Below, one piece after another: positions 24,401 to 37,796 of a DNA stretch of 64,000 nucleotides. The notes under the pieces are model-generated. The model had not been told where the DNA came from, searched no databases, and worked only from the letters and a program-made list of their open reading frames with translations. Numbering within the stretch: the stretch's first letter is position 1; the number at the start of each line of letters is the position of its first letter. A program made the position numbers and the translations under genes. Source of the stretch: Cyprinodon diabolis (lineage: Eukaryota > Chordata > Actinopteri > Cyprinodontiformes > Cyprinodontidae); the NCBI GenBank assembly GCA_030533445.1, contig CM060062.1:19052164-19116163 (forward strand), read 5' to 3'.

Positions 24401-27140
24401 AAGTACACCTCCAAATGGTATATGAAAATCAAAATATTAGTTTTTAAATTACCTACTTAAATTCGAAGCCCTATAATGTGGCTGAATTACCAAAAAATTA
24501 TCCCAAGAAGCGTTAACTGAAGTTTCCCCACAGGGATGTTAAAGATTGTTAGGAATCGAAAACTCTTGATTGCAGCTTTTGCTGTTAGTGGCAAATTTTT
24601 TCACTAAGGGTTAGAGAGGGACATTTAGTTTTTTATTTTCCCTTATTTATTTATTTTCCCAGCAACGATAATCATAATTTAAAACTCAACTATACATTTA
24701 TTTTGGTAGCATAAAACATTTAGCAGTGGCGAAAAAAAAGAAGCTAAAAGTTAAGAAAATCTGTGAAGGGTCAAATGCACATGTGACATTTAGGGGGGAT
24801 TTTGCTGTTTCTCTTCTAACTGATACAGAACAGAGTGTGCTGATATTTTATTATTAGCAGAGCATTTATAATTATCCTTGAGGTTTTAAGCAAGCGACAG
24901 CCACTCACATGTTATTTACACTGCTGTATTAAGACTCCTGCGACGAGAAAATCCTCTGAACTGCAGTGTCCTCATGTCATAAATGTCACATTGGGCTGTT
25001 GTCTAAACAAAGACGTGGCCTGGAAACAAGGAGGGACAGGTTAGGCACGACGAGAGACATCCATTATAATTAAATGTTACATAGTCCCACTCCCAGGCCT
25101 TAATACAAGTAGGCTTACTGCAAAGATCTGATTTAGGACTGCATCTTTAGGACTGCATCTTTCTCTAACTATCACCCACAGCCGCGGAGCGCGCCACAAT
25201 ACGGGGCTGTAAAATGACTGATGTTTGTAAAAAGCGACATTTCTGCTCAGTAAGCACTTCTGCAGAGACGCTCCTGAGTTTTTATGTGCGGGTTCATAAA
25301 CTCCCAGACTAATGCACACTGACACTCTGTTTTGATATCATTACAGCATTATGCTCATCCTTTTTTAAGTGAAAAAACGCAAGTACTTAGAAAGTCGAAA
25401 TTCATAAATAAATTTATGTCAAGCTGCACTTAATATTGATTTTGTTAGTGTACAGATTCAATAATAAGGTACCATCTACATGAATATTTAAATATAATCT
25501 TCATTTCTGCATCTCCTAATGGCTTTTTCTCCTCTACACTCAATTTAAACACAATTTGGAAACTATAATATATTGAAAATGACTGGAATTCAGCAATAAA
25601 TCATCGGAGGGAGACTGGGGGTCTTTTATAAGGCAGTCTAACATTTGTTCCCATGGGAATGAGTAAAATTAGATTTCGGATTTTTTTTGTTTTGTTAAAC
25701 TTTGCAATTAGTGTCCCAGCTTTTTATTTCACCCCAGATGGTTGTTTCAGGTTATCTGTAGGTTAACAAGATGTGTCAAAGGTCAAGGTAGAGGCAGTGA
25801 AAGTACCACCACACGGTACCATAGAACATGCAAACTGAAACCCACCTCTCTTACAACATCTTTATGTTTTAACAATTTGCAGCAGTCCAAAAACCTGCAT
25901 GAAGTAAGTTAATGTTAACGGCTAATGGATAAAAATAAAAGAAGACGAGTGATGCGCCGTCTAAGGCAGCAGTCCAAGCTAGCGTAAATGAATGAACAAA
26001 ACCCTCTAATAGGCATGTGGAGCCACAGTGTGCAATCCATATGATGGCTATCAATAATTCATCCCTGGCTTTGGTCTTTTGGGAGACATTAAGGTAATAT
26101 GAAGAGCAGTCAGACCAAATGGTTTGCAAACCCTTTTTAAGTAGGATACACGGTATCATTTACCTGATTTCTGCAGAACTAGCAACAATACAATGAGCAT
26201 AACTGTTTTAGATAAAGCACAATCATAACACACTTATGTTCCACTTTCTTTAAAAGATTAGAAAATAAAAATAAAAATTCACTCTGGTCTAAGTGGCCAC
26301 TTCCTTACAGGGGTGTTTGGTGGAAACACAATATGGCTCATGAATGGTGGAAAATAAAGATCAATCTAACAGTAGTTACTTTGAGCTTTTAAAACGTGAA
26401 GTCACCAAGCAGTCAGAGACAATGTGCAGCTCAGATGGGATTCACACTGCTAATGGTTTGTTGTTTTTCTCTGTCGGTATCATCACCCCGAGTCCATGTG
26501 GTTCTGGTTCAGCAGTCACTCTTTGTTGTCTTTACTTTCCCTTTGACAAAGCACTAGTTCAGCATTAATAATTAACTTTTAGGAGACATTTTGGTTTTTC
26601 CCTGCATTTGGAAAGTCGTATGGATTTAATTTTCTGTTTTTTTGTTTTTGTTTACTTAAACAGGCTCCTATTCACTTACAGACGGCTGTGAATTGATTTC
26701 AGATGCAGAAATTCAAACCGAACATAAAGAATCTCCACCACTACTCAAAGCAGAGCTGTAGTGCTTTAGAAAAGTTACACCCCCCAAAATCTTTTGTTTT
26801 AATACTGCATCAAATAGACCAGTGGAGTAGCTCTTAAAATTGGAGGTAAATGAAACCTGGCTTTATAAACCTTTTTTACGAAATACAATTTGAAATATCT
26901 GGTAACTTTATTAATTTTGGATACATTTACTGTGATATCCTTAAGCATAATCCAGCACAACAAATCAACTTCAAAAGTCACAGAATATGTAAATAGATAA
27001 ATAGTAAATAGATAGTCCATTTTGGTGTAACAATCCCAATACAAAGTAATTTGCATTGAGTTTTTTTTAGAGAGCAGTAGTAAACAGACATGAAGACCAA
27101 GGAACAATGATGACAGCTAATGGATACTGGGGTAAATAAA
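21415..27140. other. Gene desert
   Basis: No gene was recognised. Minor features are an A/AAT-rich tract at 22526-22553 and an A9(TA)n tract at 24011-24034. The 23210-23580 and 24900-25330 parts are repeat-poor, more balanced in composition, and could be conserved noncoding elements. A miniature exon-like segment at 21675-21711 (TTTCACACAG to GTGATC) is too short to call. Confidence 0.3.
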
Positions 27141-27149
27141 AAAAAAAAA

Positions 27150-27640
27150 TCTAGATTCCAAAACTAGAAAGTCTTTAGCAGACCTAATGATCCATCTGCA
27201 GTGATAGGTGGGACAAGGGAAGCACTCATCAGAGAAGCAGCCAAGTTTCTCCAACAGCTCTGGTGTAGATTTATTTTTTTCAGAATTGGTCTTTTGGTTT
27301 TTTATTCCTTGGATCTTGCCTTCATGAAAGGTAAGATATGTGGGAAAACAGAAAATATATGAAAAGGGATGTTCCAGTCAGATGCTAAACTAACATAGAA
27401 AACAGCATCTGGTGAAATTTGGTGGTGGACAGGGAAGCCAGTTAGAGCTGATGAGAATCAATGGAGCCCGTTACAGGCTAGTCCCTGGTAGAGGCTCCAA
27501 AAGACTGGTGATTGGTGTGGAGATTTATCTTTCAGAAAGAGAAGAATTCTAAAAATAGAGGCTGAACAAAAATTTTAATAATGTGAATCTACAGCAAAGT
27601 ATGTTCATCTGTTAGCATGGAACTCTGTGTTAGCACTCTG
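27150..27640 (+). pseudogene. Tc1/mariner transposase relic
   Basis: In order it retains GCACTCATCAGAGAAGCAGC (the LIREAA region), GAAATTTGGTGGTGGACAGG, and AGGCTCCAAAAGACTGGTGA (the SAKDL region before the second catalytic Asp). Intervening parts are lost and stops are frequent. It is not functional. Confidence 0.5.
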
Positions 27641-30600
27641 TGGCAAAAATCTAATAATGACGTTTACTTCTTCCCATTCCATCCGACTGATATTAAACTA
27701 TCTAGCAAAGAAGAGGGAGAAGAAAGAAGCCATCTGTCAGCAGGTTCCAAAACATTTCTGTTTCTGATCCACAATATGATTCCAGAATGGCCTCATGACC
27801 CTGACTTGGTTGAGGCTGCAACCTTTTATACCAAATCAATTAACCATGTCTGGATTAATATTAAAAGTAGTATCATCAACCAATTTAGTTGGTTTTGTAT
27901 ATTTTTAAGTGATTCTTTTATCTCTTTAAGCACTTTAACATAAATGTTTATTGTTCTGTTTAATTTTGGTTGGACTCTATACGGATTGATGAAGAAACCC
28001 AAGTGGGGTGATGACTCCAGCTTTGGAAATCAATGCTATAAAGCACTGACTATAAAAATGTTGGTCTGTCTGTCATAATTTTTGGATCCTTTCTTATGTA
28101 AATAGTGCTGATTCTGTGCAGACATGACATCCAGCTGCAGTTTGACTTCTCAGCTCAGTGATTAGTTCCCCCACCCAATATTATGTAAAGGTGGCCTGGC
28201 AGTGGCAGCTAATGGCCTTGCTGTCTCTATAAGTTATGGATGTAGCCTTTTGTGCTGTGGGGTTGCACATAAAGGCCCCACTTTTTAATTCATAGTAACC
28301 CATGGTCAGGCTAAATGGCTGAAAGTGGGATTGGATATCTGTGTTTATAACGGTGAACAATTTGTCTAAAAAACAGCTCCTGACACTAACTAAAAATCTC
28401 CTACCATGCAATATTCATGTTAATTCCTTCACTGAATTTAGCTTTTTTATGTATGACTCATATTTGCCTGTGAGAAAAACCGTCTCGTTAAAATATAGAC
28501 TTTCCTGCCAGTTTAAACCACTTCTCTGGCTTATATTTCTCAGTTATTAATGCCTTCACGAGTGGTCACTCCTTGAAATTAAAGACAGCTCATTAAATTT
28601 TAAGGCTGCTTCTGTAATTATAAGGATGTCTACAGTAAATAACAAGATTATACTAGTTGAAACAGTTTTTTCCACACTACAGTAAACTTGTTAGGTTTAA
28701 CATAAATGTGGCACAGAGTGTTATACAACGTATACATCTGCTAGCCGTCGTTAGTCATCTATTTTAGTCAAGCTCCACATAATAAAAGCCCAGTCTGGCT
28801 TTATTTTAAATGTGTCTGTGAACATCATAACAAAATATTGCAGAATCTTGATCAGAGCACTTTCCTCTGCTGCATTTTTTCCCCTCTGAGTGGATGATTA
28901 AAAATTGATCATTGTGTGTAATAGAATAATTTCTGTCTCTTTTCATACTTTAATCCTGTTTTAAGCAAAACATGATACATTAATCAAATATGACACAACA
29001 TACTCTTAATGTAATCATGCAGTGAAATGTGAATTGCAAATTCCTCACCAACCACCCTTCTGCAGCCCAAATGTACTTCCATTAATGTAACAAAATAAAA
29101 TAATCATGACCGTTTTTAAATAGGAATCAACTACATGGAATGCGACAGAATATTTTAGATTCGAGGTTTGTGCGAAATGGCAAAAATGCAGGGGCTTTAT
29201 ATCAAAAGCCGAAGGCATAATGCTCTGAACAAGTGCTGGTGCCTTGGGAGAGCGACTCAAGACAAATGCAAGTCGACGCACGCCTCGCCAGGCCCCATTT
29301 CCTCGCTGATCGAGACGGAGCACAAGTTTTCTGTGTCAAGAACAAAGATTCTTCTCAGCTGAGATGATTCTTGACTAATGGTACATCATCACTTCCCGCC
29401 GTGTCCTTGTTGGCCTGATTGACGGGTCAAGACTGCTTGAGAGGGTGTGTGCTGCACAGATTACACTGTGTCACTGCTTTCAGACAAGATGTTTTTATTT
29501 CTTCTTTTTGGTCTTAATTGCCACACAAAGTTTATTTTAGAAAAAAAATAACGTTTACATGCTGATCTCCTCTGCCATCAAGGGGTCGTAATAAATGGCA
29601 ATAACATCACTGTGGAGGGAGTATAGAGTAGTTGTTTTATGCAGCTTCTTGGAAGATTCACCCAAACAGATATAAGTTTAATGTTTGATTAGGCAACTCC
29701 AGAACTTTTATTTTGGGTTGTTTGTTTTGAGCCATTACTATGAGGTTGCATAACTGATGTGAGGTTGTGTAACTGAAGTGCACTTAAGGTCACAAACTTA
29801 TAACCCCACCCCCCATTACCACCATCACTGGGTTTAGGCGTATGTTATAAAAAGCTGTTAGTACAATTGGATGGTAAGCAAGCCTTTCACTTTTGTCAGT
29901 CTACACAATATTTGCCCTAATATTTTGCTAGATGGGGTGTTATGTCAGGGCATAAAAAAATAATCTCAAAATAAAGATTTCTGAAAATAAGTGTATTAGG
30001 CCTTCTCTTGAGGTAAATAAGAATATCTGCAGATTGAATGAGTATTTTTGTCCTTAAAATAAGATAATTAGACACTGTGCACTTGGCATAAGATAATGGA
30101 GTTGTTTTTTACTGTTATAAATGTAAATCAACTCATTATATAGGCAAATTGTCCTCTTTTAACTGCTAAAATCAAAGAAAATACAATTATTTCAAGAAAA
30201 AAAGGACTCACTTACTGTATATATATGTATTTTTTGCAGTGTATCATGGGTTCCAATTTAAGATCCTAGTCTGTTAAATATTGTCAGGAAAATTATTTTG
30301 AAGGGATTTCTTCATTCTACAGTGGTATCTATATCTGTATGTGGCTCTTATATATATACATAGGACCAGGTTGCATAGCTTGTTTCCCCCTTAATTAAAA
30401 AATTGTCTTTTGAATTCACTTTGGTTATCTTTGTCTGATTTCAAAATGTTTTTGATGATCAGAAAATTGCCAGTGTAACATTTCACCACACTATATTTGA
30501 AAGAAAAAAAGGTCTCTAACAAACGGAGAAAAGATTATGCTGCTCGGGGGTTGCAGAAAAGTGGAAATTAGCACACTGATGACATCCTGCAATTAAAGCA

Positions 30601-32404
30601 ATACATTACCAAGGCGCCACAGTGGATCTGAGCAGGACAACATTTATGGACTAAAATATCTCATCAGCGTTGAAAAGTTTTCCTTAAAGGGATTTGGACT
30701 TAGCATTCCAGAAACATTTGCTTGGAATGGAGAGAGGCACCTTTCAAACAAGTCAATATCTAGCACAGAAGAAAGAGGTCCTAATTAGATTCATTTGCCT
30801 CTTGGATCAATGTTTTCCTAGGATGTGAGTTATAAAGTCGGAGTGGAGCATAAATATTCAGAAACAAATAAAGATGTGTGTTTGGAGAAATACGGCTGAT
30901 GGTGCTCATAAAATCTCAGGCCCGCATGCAAAAGCAGAATGAATATTTAAAGATGGGCTGGAAAGAAAATAGCTCCGGAGGAAGGAAAAGAGGCAGTTTC
31001 TAAAAAGGTCCGACCTTGGCCATCAGACTTGAGGAATCCTTTAGAGGGTACCTTGGCCATACTTAGTGAAAAGTAGATAATTTGTTAATGTCACGCACTT
31101 GTTGGAAATGGCAGATAAATGGATTTCAGCCATTATTTTCCAGCCTAAGTGAAGTGAAGGAGGAAACGTTGCGGAGAGGACAAACCCAGTTATGACTGAT
31201 AAGTGTCTAAAAGCTAATGAAGGCTGGCTAGGCCAAGGTCAATGGCTGCTGGTGAGATGCTATATGCTGCTCCGTTGTCCTGCTGCTTAAATATAGGAGA
31301 AATATACATTGAGCTTTTAACACCTTGAAACACAGGAGAGACTGGTATATGAAATATGGGCATGTAATGGCTTTTTAATGACGGCCTCCCAGCCCACTAT
31401 TCTGGCCTGAGATTGAAAATCTGAGGTGAACCTTGATATCACTACGCTAAGTGCTTGTAATGCACCGTAACTTCTGGCCGTCCTGTTGAGTGAGACAGTT
31501 CCGGCCGGGAGATAAATGCCCTCATGCACTGGACAGGTCCTCTGCTGGCAGTGGGACAGTGCACTTGCTGTGATCCCAGTCGCAGTTACTGTACTCCCAA
31601 GTCAATAATGGCAATGAGGATGTGAGCAGGGATTTGTTCTTTTGTATGCAGGAAAGTAGCCAAAGGCATAAAAAAATGGATTAGAAATGCTCAGATATTC
31701 TGCTGTTACTAGGGGTCAGAGTGGTACTGAGCAATTGAAGTGAGTTTACTATTAAGCCTATGTCTAGCCTTCATTCTTGAGGTAAATACTTTTACCTAAA
31801 TATATATTCTGTTCATTCTGTTTCTTAAAATATACTATTTATTGCATAGAAACATCATCTTTCTCAACATTTATTAGTAAAGATCTGTAAAAAGCTGCTA
31901 TATAGATCATCTTTTATTACACTGACAGGGTTTATTTTAGATATCTTTCTAAGGAAAGAAAGTCATTTTGTTAGGTGCAGTTAAAACAAAAGCAAAGAGC
32001 ACAAAAGAGTCTATAAAGAGAACTTCAAAAAGTAAATTGAACATATCTAAGAAATTACCTAATTCATGTTTCAGTCATAGATATATCTTCAGTGTTATCA
32101 TTAAACTGACAAAAGTGTTATTCAGTTGCAAGTTTCACATTGATAACAGCGTGAAAGACCAAGCAATTCCATTAAATTGACCAGAAACTGTGATACCCTA
32201 AACTTGGTGCTGGAACACTAGGAAATATTTCTGTATTCTCATTGTATTTATCTTAACATCATAATAACTAAATTTTTTTATTATTTACCTTCAGTCCCTA
32301 CAACCGTCACCTCTGCGTTGGTTCTAACCAACCTTTGTTTTTTTTTACAAGCAAGGTTTTTTTTTTATTGTCCTTACACTGTCACAACTACGGAGCAACA
32401 AAAT
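27641..32404. other. Gene desert with candidate conserved blocks
   Basis: The 28120-28900, 29140-29500 and 30540-31640 stretches are unique, free of recognised repeats and rich in TAAT and bHLH-like cores. They read like vertebrate conserved noncoding elements, without proof. The 29950-30245 part ends in TTTTTTGCAGTGTA, like the end of the palindromic element at 41384, and is probably a related relic. No coding exon was recognised. Confidence 0.3.
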
Positions 32405-33001
32405 TCTTTCTCTGCATTTAACACATCCCCTTGGAAAGCAGTGGTGTGCCATTGTGTGGCACCCGGGGAATAGTGTGGCGTTAAGGGTCTATGCTCAGGG
32501 ACCCAGAGTGGCAGTCTATGGGAGTGGTGTTTGAACTCAGAACCTCAGGATTCCAATCTCTATGCCCTAACCACTAGGCCACCACTCCCCTTAAATTTAC
32601 CTCTGCATTTAACCCATCCCATTGTGGAACTGGGCTGCCATTGTGTGGCATCCGGGAAGCAATCGGGGGTTAAGGGTCTTGCTCAGGAACCCAGAGTGAA
32701 GGCAGTAGGGTTTGAACCAGGTAACTGCAACCTACAGTACTCAGACCACAAGCGCACTGCTCTAACCCAACACTCCCAACACTCCCTTAAAATAATAATT
32801 GAACTTTATTGATCTCACAGAGGAGAAATTCCCTCTCTGCATTTAACACATCCCCTTGAGGAGCAGTGGGCTGCCACTGTACGGCGCCTGGGGAGCTGGT
32901 CTTTGCTCAGGAAACCAGAGTGGCTCCATGGGAGTGGGGCTTGAACTGAGAACCTCCAGATTCCAAGTACAATGCTCTAACCACTAGGTTACCACAACCC
33001 C
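32405..33001 (-). mobile_element. Three consecutive reverse-oriented SINEs
   Basis: Copies at about 32405-32590, 32591-32786 and 32787-33001 each run from a degenerate CTCTGCATTTAACMCATCCC to CTAACCACTAGG.CACCACTCCCC. That is the reverse complement of an A-box-bearing head. All belong to the family of 13471-13700. They differ from each other at many sites, so they are probably separate insertions or an old array and not a recent duplication. Confidence 0.82.
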
Positions 33002-34343
33002 ATGGACAGTTAGATTTCTGAGTGCGAACTAATTTATCTCATTGTGATATTTTCTCTATGACAGATTACAGCCATGGAGAGAAAAGGTAAGACAAATTAA
33101 TCTGACTCAGATTTGTTTTACTGTTGAGCTAATTTAAAAGAGACAACTGCAACAGAGACACCTGCAATGGATATCTGGTACTCTCCACCACTTGCAAAAC
33201 AGCCAATTCTTAGATTGTTAAAGCATGCGGTGTAGGGGCTCAGCAGGTTACCACACATGTAGTCTAGCTTTTGACACAGTGGTCTGAGTCCCGAGTCCTT
33301 GCAAACCCCTCCTGCCTATCTCATTTCATTGATGTCTGCAGCAAGGAAATACTACTTGTGTCAAAAAGTAACAGTTTCATACTGGCAGGCCGAGGCATCC
33401 TGCCAGTAATCTGCATCCTGCTGCATAGGCTGTCTGGCGTATCCTGGACAAGCCCCCAAATTACTTAATAAAGGAACTTCAGTCGTAAAGGCCTTATCCC
33501 AACATAAGGCCTTTAATAACACACTAAATTGGCTTTTATTTACTAATACGTGATAAAACATTTTATTTAACAGCTCTTCTAATATTTTTAGAGGGGTATG
33601 ATGTGATGACTTTACATTGAGAAGAATTATAATATAAATGTGGTCATTGGCATGGAAAGCACAATTTAAATTTTGTAATTTGACAAATAAAATGAAATGC
33701 TCTGAAAAAAAACAACAACAAAATATTATAGTTTTTGTTCAAATGTAGGTGTTGTCTAACAAATCTGGGTTTTCAGTAATAACTTTAAGGGCTGCTCTTA
33801 AAAAGGTTTGTTTGTAATTAACATGCAAACTTGTTAGCACAAGTAAAGCTAATTTTCCTTCCAGGTGCTATACACATTGCGAGCATAACATGAGCATGGG
33901 TGCAAATCTTCTGGGTTTGTATCTTCATGAATACACAGATCATATTCTTATGAGTTAACTGTTCAAAATAAAAAGAAAATGATGCACAAATACATCCGCA
34001 GAGCAATTTATGGAATGAAACTGATTGAGGTTGTTGCAAATATATCTAGCAATTTGTAAGGTCAGTTACAAACAGTCAAGCAAACATTTCTTTACTCATG
34101 GTTGCCACAAAGGCAGAATTGATTTGATGATAGATGAAGAGCTTGTCTTTATATGAACATATTTAGACCATGAGACATAAAATATTAACATTATATTAAT
34201 AGGGAAAAAGACATCTGCAAGGGCCAACATATATTAATACACTGTAAAGGATAACATTTTTATCCAATTATACCATATATAAAGAACCACCATGATCACA
34301 TACAAGCATTTTATTGTTTTATCATTATCATTATGGGTCAAAC
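33002..34343. other. Gene desert
   Basis: No gene was recognised. The 33230-33330 stretch (GGGGCTCAGCAGGTTACC...) faintly resembles another tRNA-derived SINE but is too degraded to call. The rest is AT-rich and featureless. Confidence 0.3.
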
Positions 34344-34820
34344 TGTTGGGATCCAGAGGTTTGCCCTCCAGAGGGCGACCTGGATCCCTTCCTGTGGGCT
34401 TCTGTTACTGTTGGGATCCAGGGGTTTGCCCTCCAGAGGGCGATGTGGATCCCTTACTGTGGGTTTCTGTTTTTCTGTTGGGATCCAGAGGCTTGCCCAC
34501 CAAAGGGCGCCGTGGATCCTTTCCTGGAAGCTGGTGCTCAGCGCTCACAGCTGATCCCCATCAGCTCATGATTAAGCTCTCCCCATATAAGCTGGGTGAG
34601 AGCTCCCCTCTGAGCCGGATTGTTGTCCTTGCCATGGTTAACAAGCCTGAGCCACCCTGCCTGTCTGTACCTGTAAACCTGTACCTGAACCTAACCTGCT
34701 CTGTCTTCTCTGCCTCCCAGGAGGACCCCTGTACGTAATCCAATAAATTATTGGACTTTTATCCTGCCTCTGTGTCTGTGAGTTCTGCATCTGGGCTAGT
34801 AAACCTACCAGATCATGACA
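34344..34820 (+). mobile_element. Solo LTR of a retrotransposon
   Basis: The element begins TGTTGGGATCC and ends GATCATGACA (TG...CA). It is flanked on both sides by the same 5-bp CAAAC (34339-34343 and 34821-34825), the signature of integrase-mediated insertion. LTR parts are visible in order: three tandem ~66-bp units in U3 (from 34344, 34409 and 34476), a TATA motif (CATATAAG, 34584-34591) and a polyadenylation signal AATAAA (34742-34747). A short tail resembles the end of the LTR at 54405. No internal gag/pol or second LTR is present, so it is a recombination product. The 148-codon frame across it is not a gene. Confidence 0.88.
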
Positions 34821-35355
34821 CAAACTTGGTTTGTGATATTTTAGGCAGATGATGTGAGGAGTTGGTGGTGGTTAATCTCGATGCTGTAAGATTTACAGTT
34901 TGTCAGAGGTGGGTTTAGGATAGAAGACATGGCAAAGATAGCTTTTCAAGGTTATTTTAATTTATATTTAATCTTTTAAATATAGCTATTTCTGTTTTAC
35001 TTATACTTTCTGTGTTTTCTATTACTTTTCTTTGTTGAACTTTGAGATACTTATATGTAGATTTCATTGTAAATAATATTTATCATTATTTCATTTTTTT
35101 TTATTAATTTTTGTAAACTATTCCCATCATTAATACATTCAACTCCATGCCAGAACTTTATCTGCTTTTTGGTTTTTTTTTAATAGCCACTCCCAAACTG
35201 CCAATAGCACATAAAAATTCCCTCTCTTAAATAGGGTGGAACTGAAACCGGGTTTGCAAGTCTTATCCGTTGCACGCACAGTCTTTGAAGATCACAACCT
35301 ACCCCTTTGTAGCAGGCAGAATATGTTTTTTTATGTGTTTTTTTGCCCATGCCAT

Positions 35356-35448
35356 TAAAAGTGATGTACAGCCGTGCTTGAAAGTTTACATACCCTCCCC
35401 TAAATGAATATATATATATATATATATATACATCACGGCTGTACATCA

Positions 35449-35485
<37 letters not shown>
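35356..35485. repeat. Perfect 21-bp inverted repeat around (TA)n
   Basis: The 21-bp arms at 35356-35376 and 35434-35454 are exact reverse complements (core GTGATGTACAGCCGTG). The 57-nt loop contains about 11 TA units, and a further (TA)n tract follows to 35485. The left arm resembles the terminus of a Tc1-type element (TACAGCCGTG...). Confidence 0.95.
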
Positions 35486-35489
<4 letters not shown>

Positions 35490-37796
35490 TCCCAGACAAA
35501 TTAAAGTACCTTTCTCATGAACAGTGAACAAACATACCTGTCCACAGGTGCAGAAGTCTGACTGAAAATATTAGAAAAATCACAAAATACACCTGATTTC
35601 AGTGATTGTCTCAAAGTGTTGCTCAACAAATTTTTTTTTCAGGAACTGAATAATAAATACATTTGAACCTACACCTTTTTTCTAAGTTTACTTGTAAACA
35701 TTGTCCATTAACAATGAAGTAAAATTTTCTGTACTGCTTAATTTTATCATTAATGTCCACCTTCTTATACAAAATGTGCCAAAATTCAGAAATATATTCT
35801 AACAGTGATAGAATTAGATATCTGCCATATTTCCTTTTCTAATAGAACCTTTATGTCTTGCAAATTTCTTGTAATATTTAAAATTTTAACTGACCTTATT
35901 AGGAAGTTCTAGTATAACTGAGTAAAGAACAAAATTTCAAAAGGTTTTTTTGATTAAACTCCAAAATGTCATCTTCATCTCACCTTTATTTATTTTTACT
36001 TTTAGTACTTCATGTATCTGTTCATGTTAAGGTATGAAATATGCTTTCTATCAACTTAGCTTTTTAAGCCATCTTTAACTGAGTTTTAATATTTCTATTT
36101 CTCAATAAGATTGCTGTTTAGCAGCTTATTTTAGGCATGTAACAAAACTGAAGGTATTTATACCTGAAACCTGTCAGCTTTATTAGGAGTTTTGTTGAAC
36201 ATAAGGGGGAAAACCCTTTCAAGTGAAATATCCCAGGTTTTATTTGAAAAATCAATATCTTTTCATTATTTCTCTGTCCAGTATCTCCATTTTAGATACT
36301 CTGTACAGGCCTCTTACACAGTTTGGCGACTAGATGACCCTTGGCTGGACTCTCAGTTTTGACTCTCATAATCCAATCAACTCAGTGAATAATTACCAAA
36401 TAATGATACCGGTGCAACATCATCTTGGCTCCATCCAACAGAGTGGCGTTCCTTCCGCCACTTGCGTGCTTAATGTCCTCTAAAGACCCATATTACACCC
36501 CAATTAGATGGCACTCTTGTTTCCTTACATCAAGGGCTTGACTCTACTGGCTTGTCACCCCCTCCCTTGGCCTAATCAATTTCATTACTCTAGTTACAGC
36601 CCCAGCCCCGGCAAAGCTGTGCCCTTAAACTTCAGCTCCTGCTCCAATCGATCAATAGCTCGAGTCGCTGCCAAGGTTCCATTTAAAGTTCATTTATTTC
36701 AAGCCATCATATAAAACAAGACAGAGCATCGATGCAGCCCCACTTTGTTTTATTTGACTGAGGATTTCCACAATGACACTCAAACCCACTTCGGTTTACT
36801 CCAAGAGTAGGAGAACAAAAATTCCATGTTTGTGTAATGCCAGCGTGGTCATACTTTATGTTACATGAGTAACTTGAAGGGTAAATCAAAAAAACTTTAA
36901 GGGACCTAATGCCAGTTTTACCTTTAAATTCCCTTAAAGCTATGTTTTGTCTGTTTTATACGCACACTGAATATACTCAGCATGAGCCATAAAGGTGAGT
37001 TTCTGTGTCATTTCTCACACTTGAATTTCACAGAAATGCATTCATCTTCTTCATCGCACTTTTCCTTTTTTCACGGTGGCCCGTTGTTCCTGTAACATCT
37101 GAAATTATCACCACTTAATTAATCCAGACGATTATAAAATATAGCCAGGTCTGTCTTCTTCCATTACATACTTTATCTGTGAAGTCTGGAGCGATGCCAG
37201 GCGTTGGCATGTAATTATACTGTACACAGAATTAAAGATCCTTAAATATTCATAAGGGTTATATAGAAGATCATGATTATAGAAGCCTGCATCTTCTGTC
37301 CTTCATTACCCAGACAACTTCATTATCATTCACAGCTTGACAAATCAACACTATGGTTTAAGAAATCTAATGAAGATAATTTGCTTTAGTTAATATTGTG
37401 AATGAGGTCCCGATTTACACAAAATTGGCCCCCTAGCAGTGACTTGGACGCCCTATCTGACTTGTTTTCCTGCTGGAACCTCATACCGCAGCACTTTTCT
37501 CTTTACATAAATGAATAGACTTGGAAAACAAACCGGGATCTGAATTTAAACGCCAGACGTCAGGACAAAACTTTTTCAGGTCCTCAGATTTTTTTGATGA
37601 TTTGGGACCAGTAGTGAGTCAAAGCTGACGGGCCGGCTGGAGCTGGATTCCGCAGACAACTGTCACCGCCTCTGGAAAATGACTCCACTGCTTGTCAGAT
37701 AGCATTTCACCTGCTTCAGTCACATCTCAAACACACAACTGCTTATTTGCAAAATATTTACGAGTTAAAATGCAGACTCAATCATTTTGCTGAAGC
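35486..37796. other. Gene desert with candidate conserved block
   Basis: The 36400-37450 part is unique and repeat-poor. It has many TAAT-type cores (ACTTAATTAATCCAGACG, GCATGTAATTATACTG) and a texture typical of developmental enhancers. No coding exon was recognised, and conservation was not tested. Confidence 0.3.

Noticed and set aside
27617..27943. 108-codon plus-strand open frame
   Set aside because: It adjoins a Tc1 relic, has no splice signals and no recognisable protein motif.
34292..34738. 148-codon open frame with an internal Gly/Trp/Asp-rich repeat
   Set aside because: It lies almost entirely in the solo LTR and the repeated peptide is a translation of the three ~66-bp U3 units, open in several frames.
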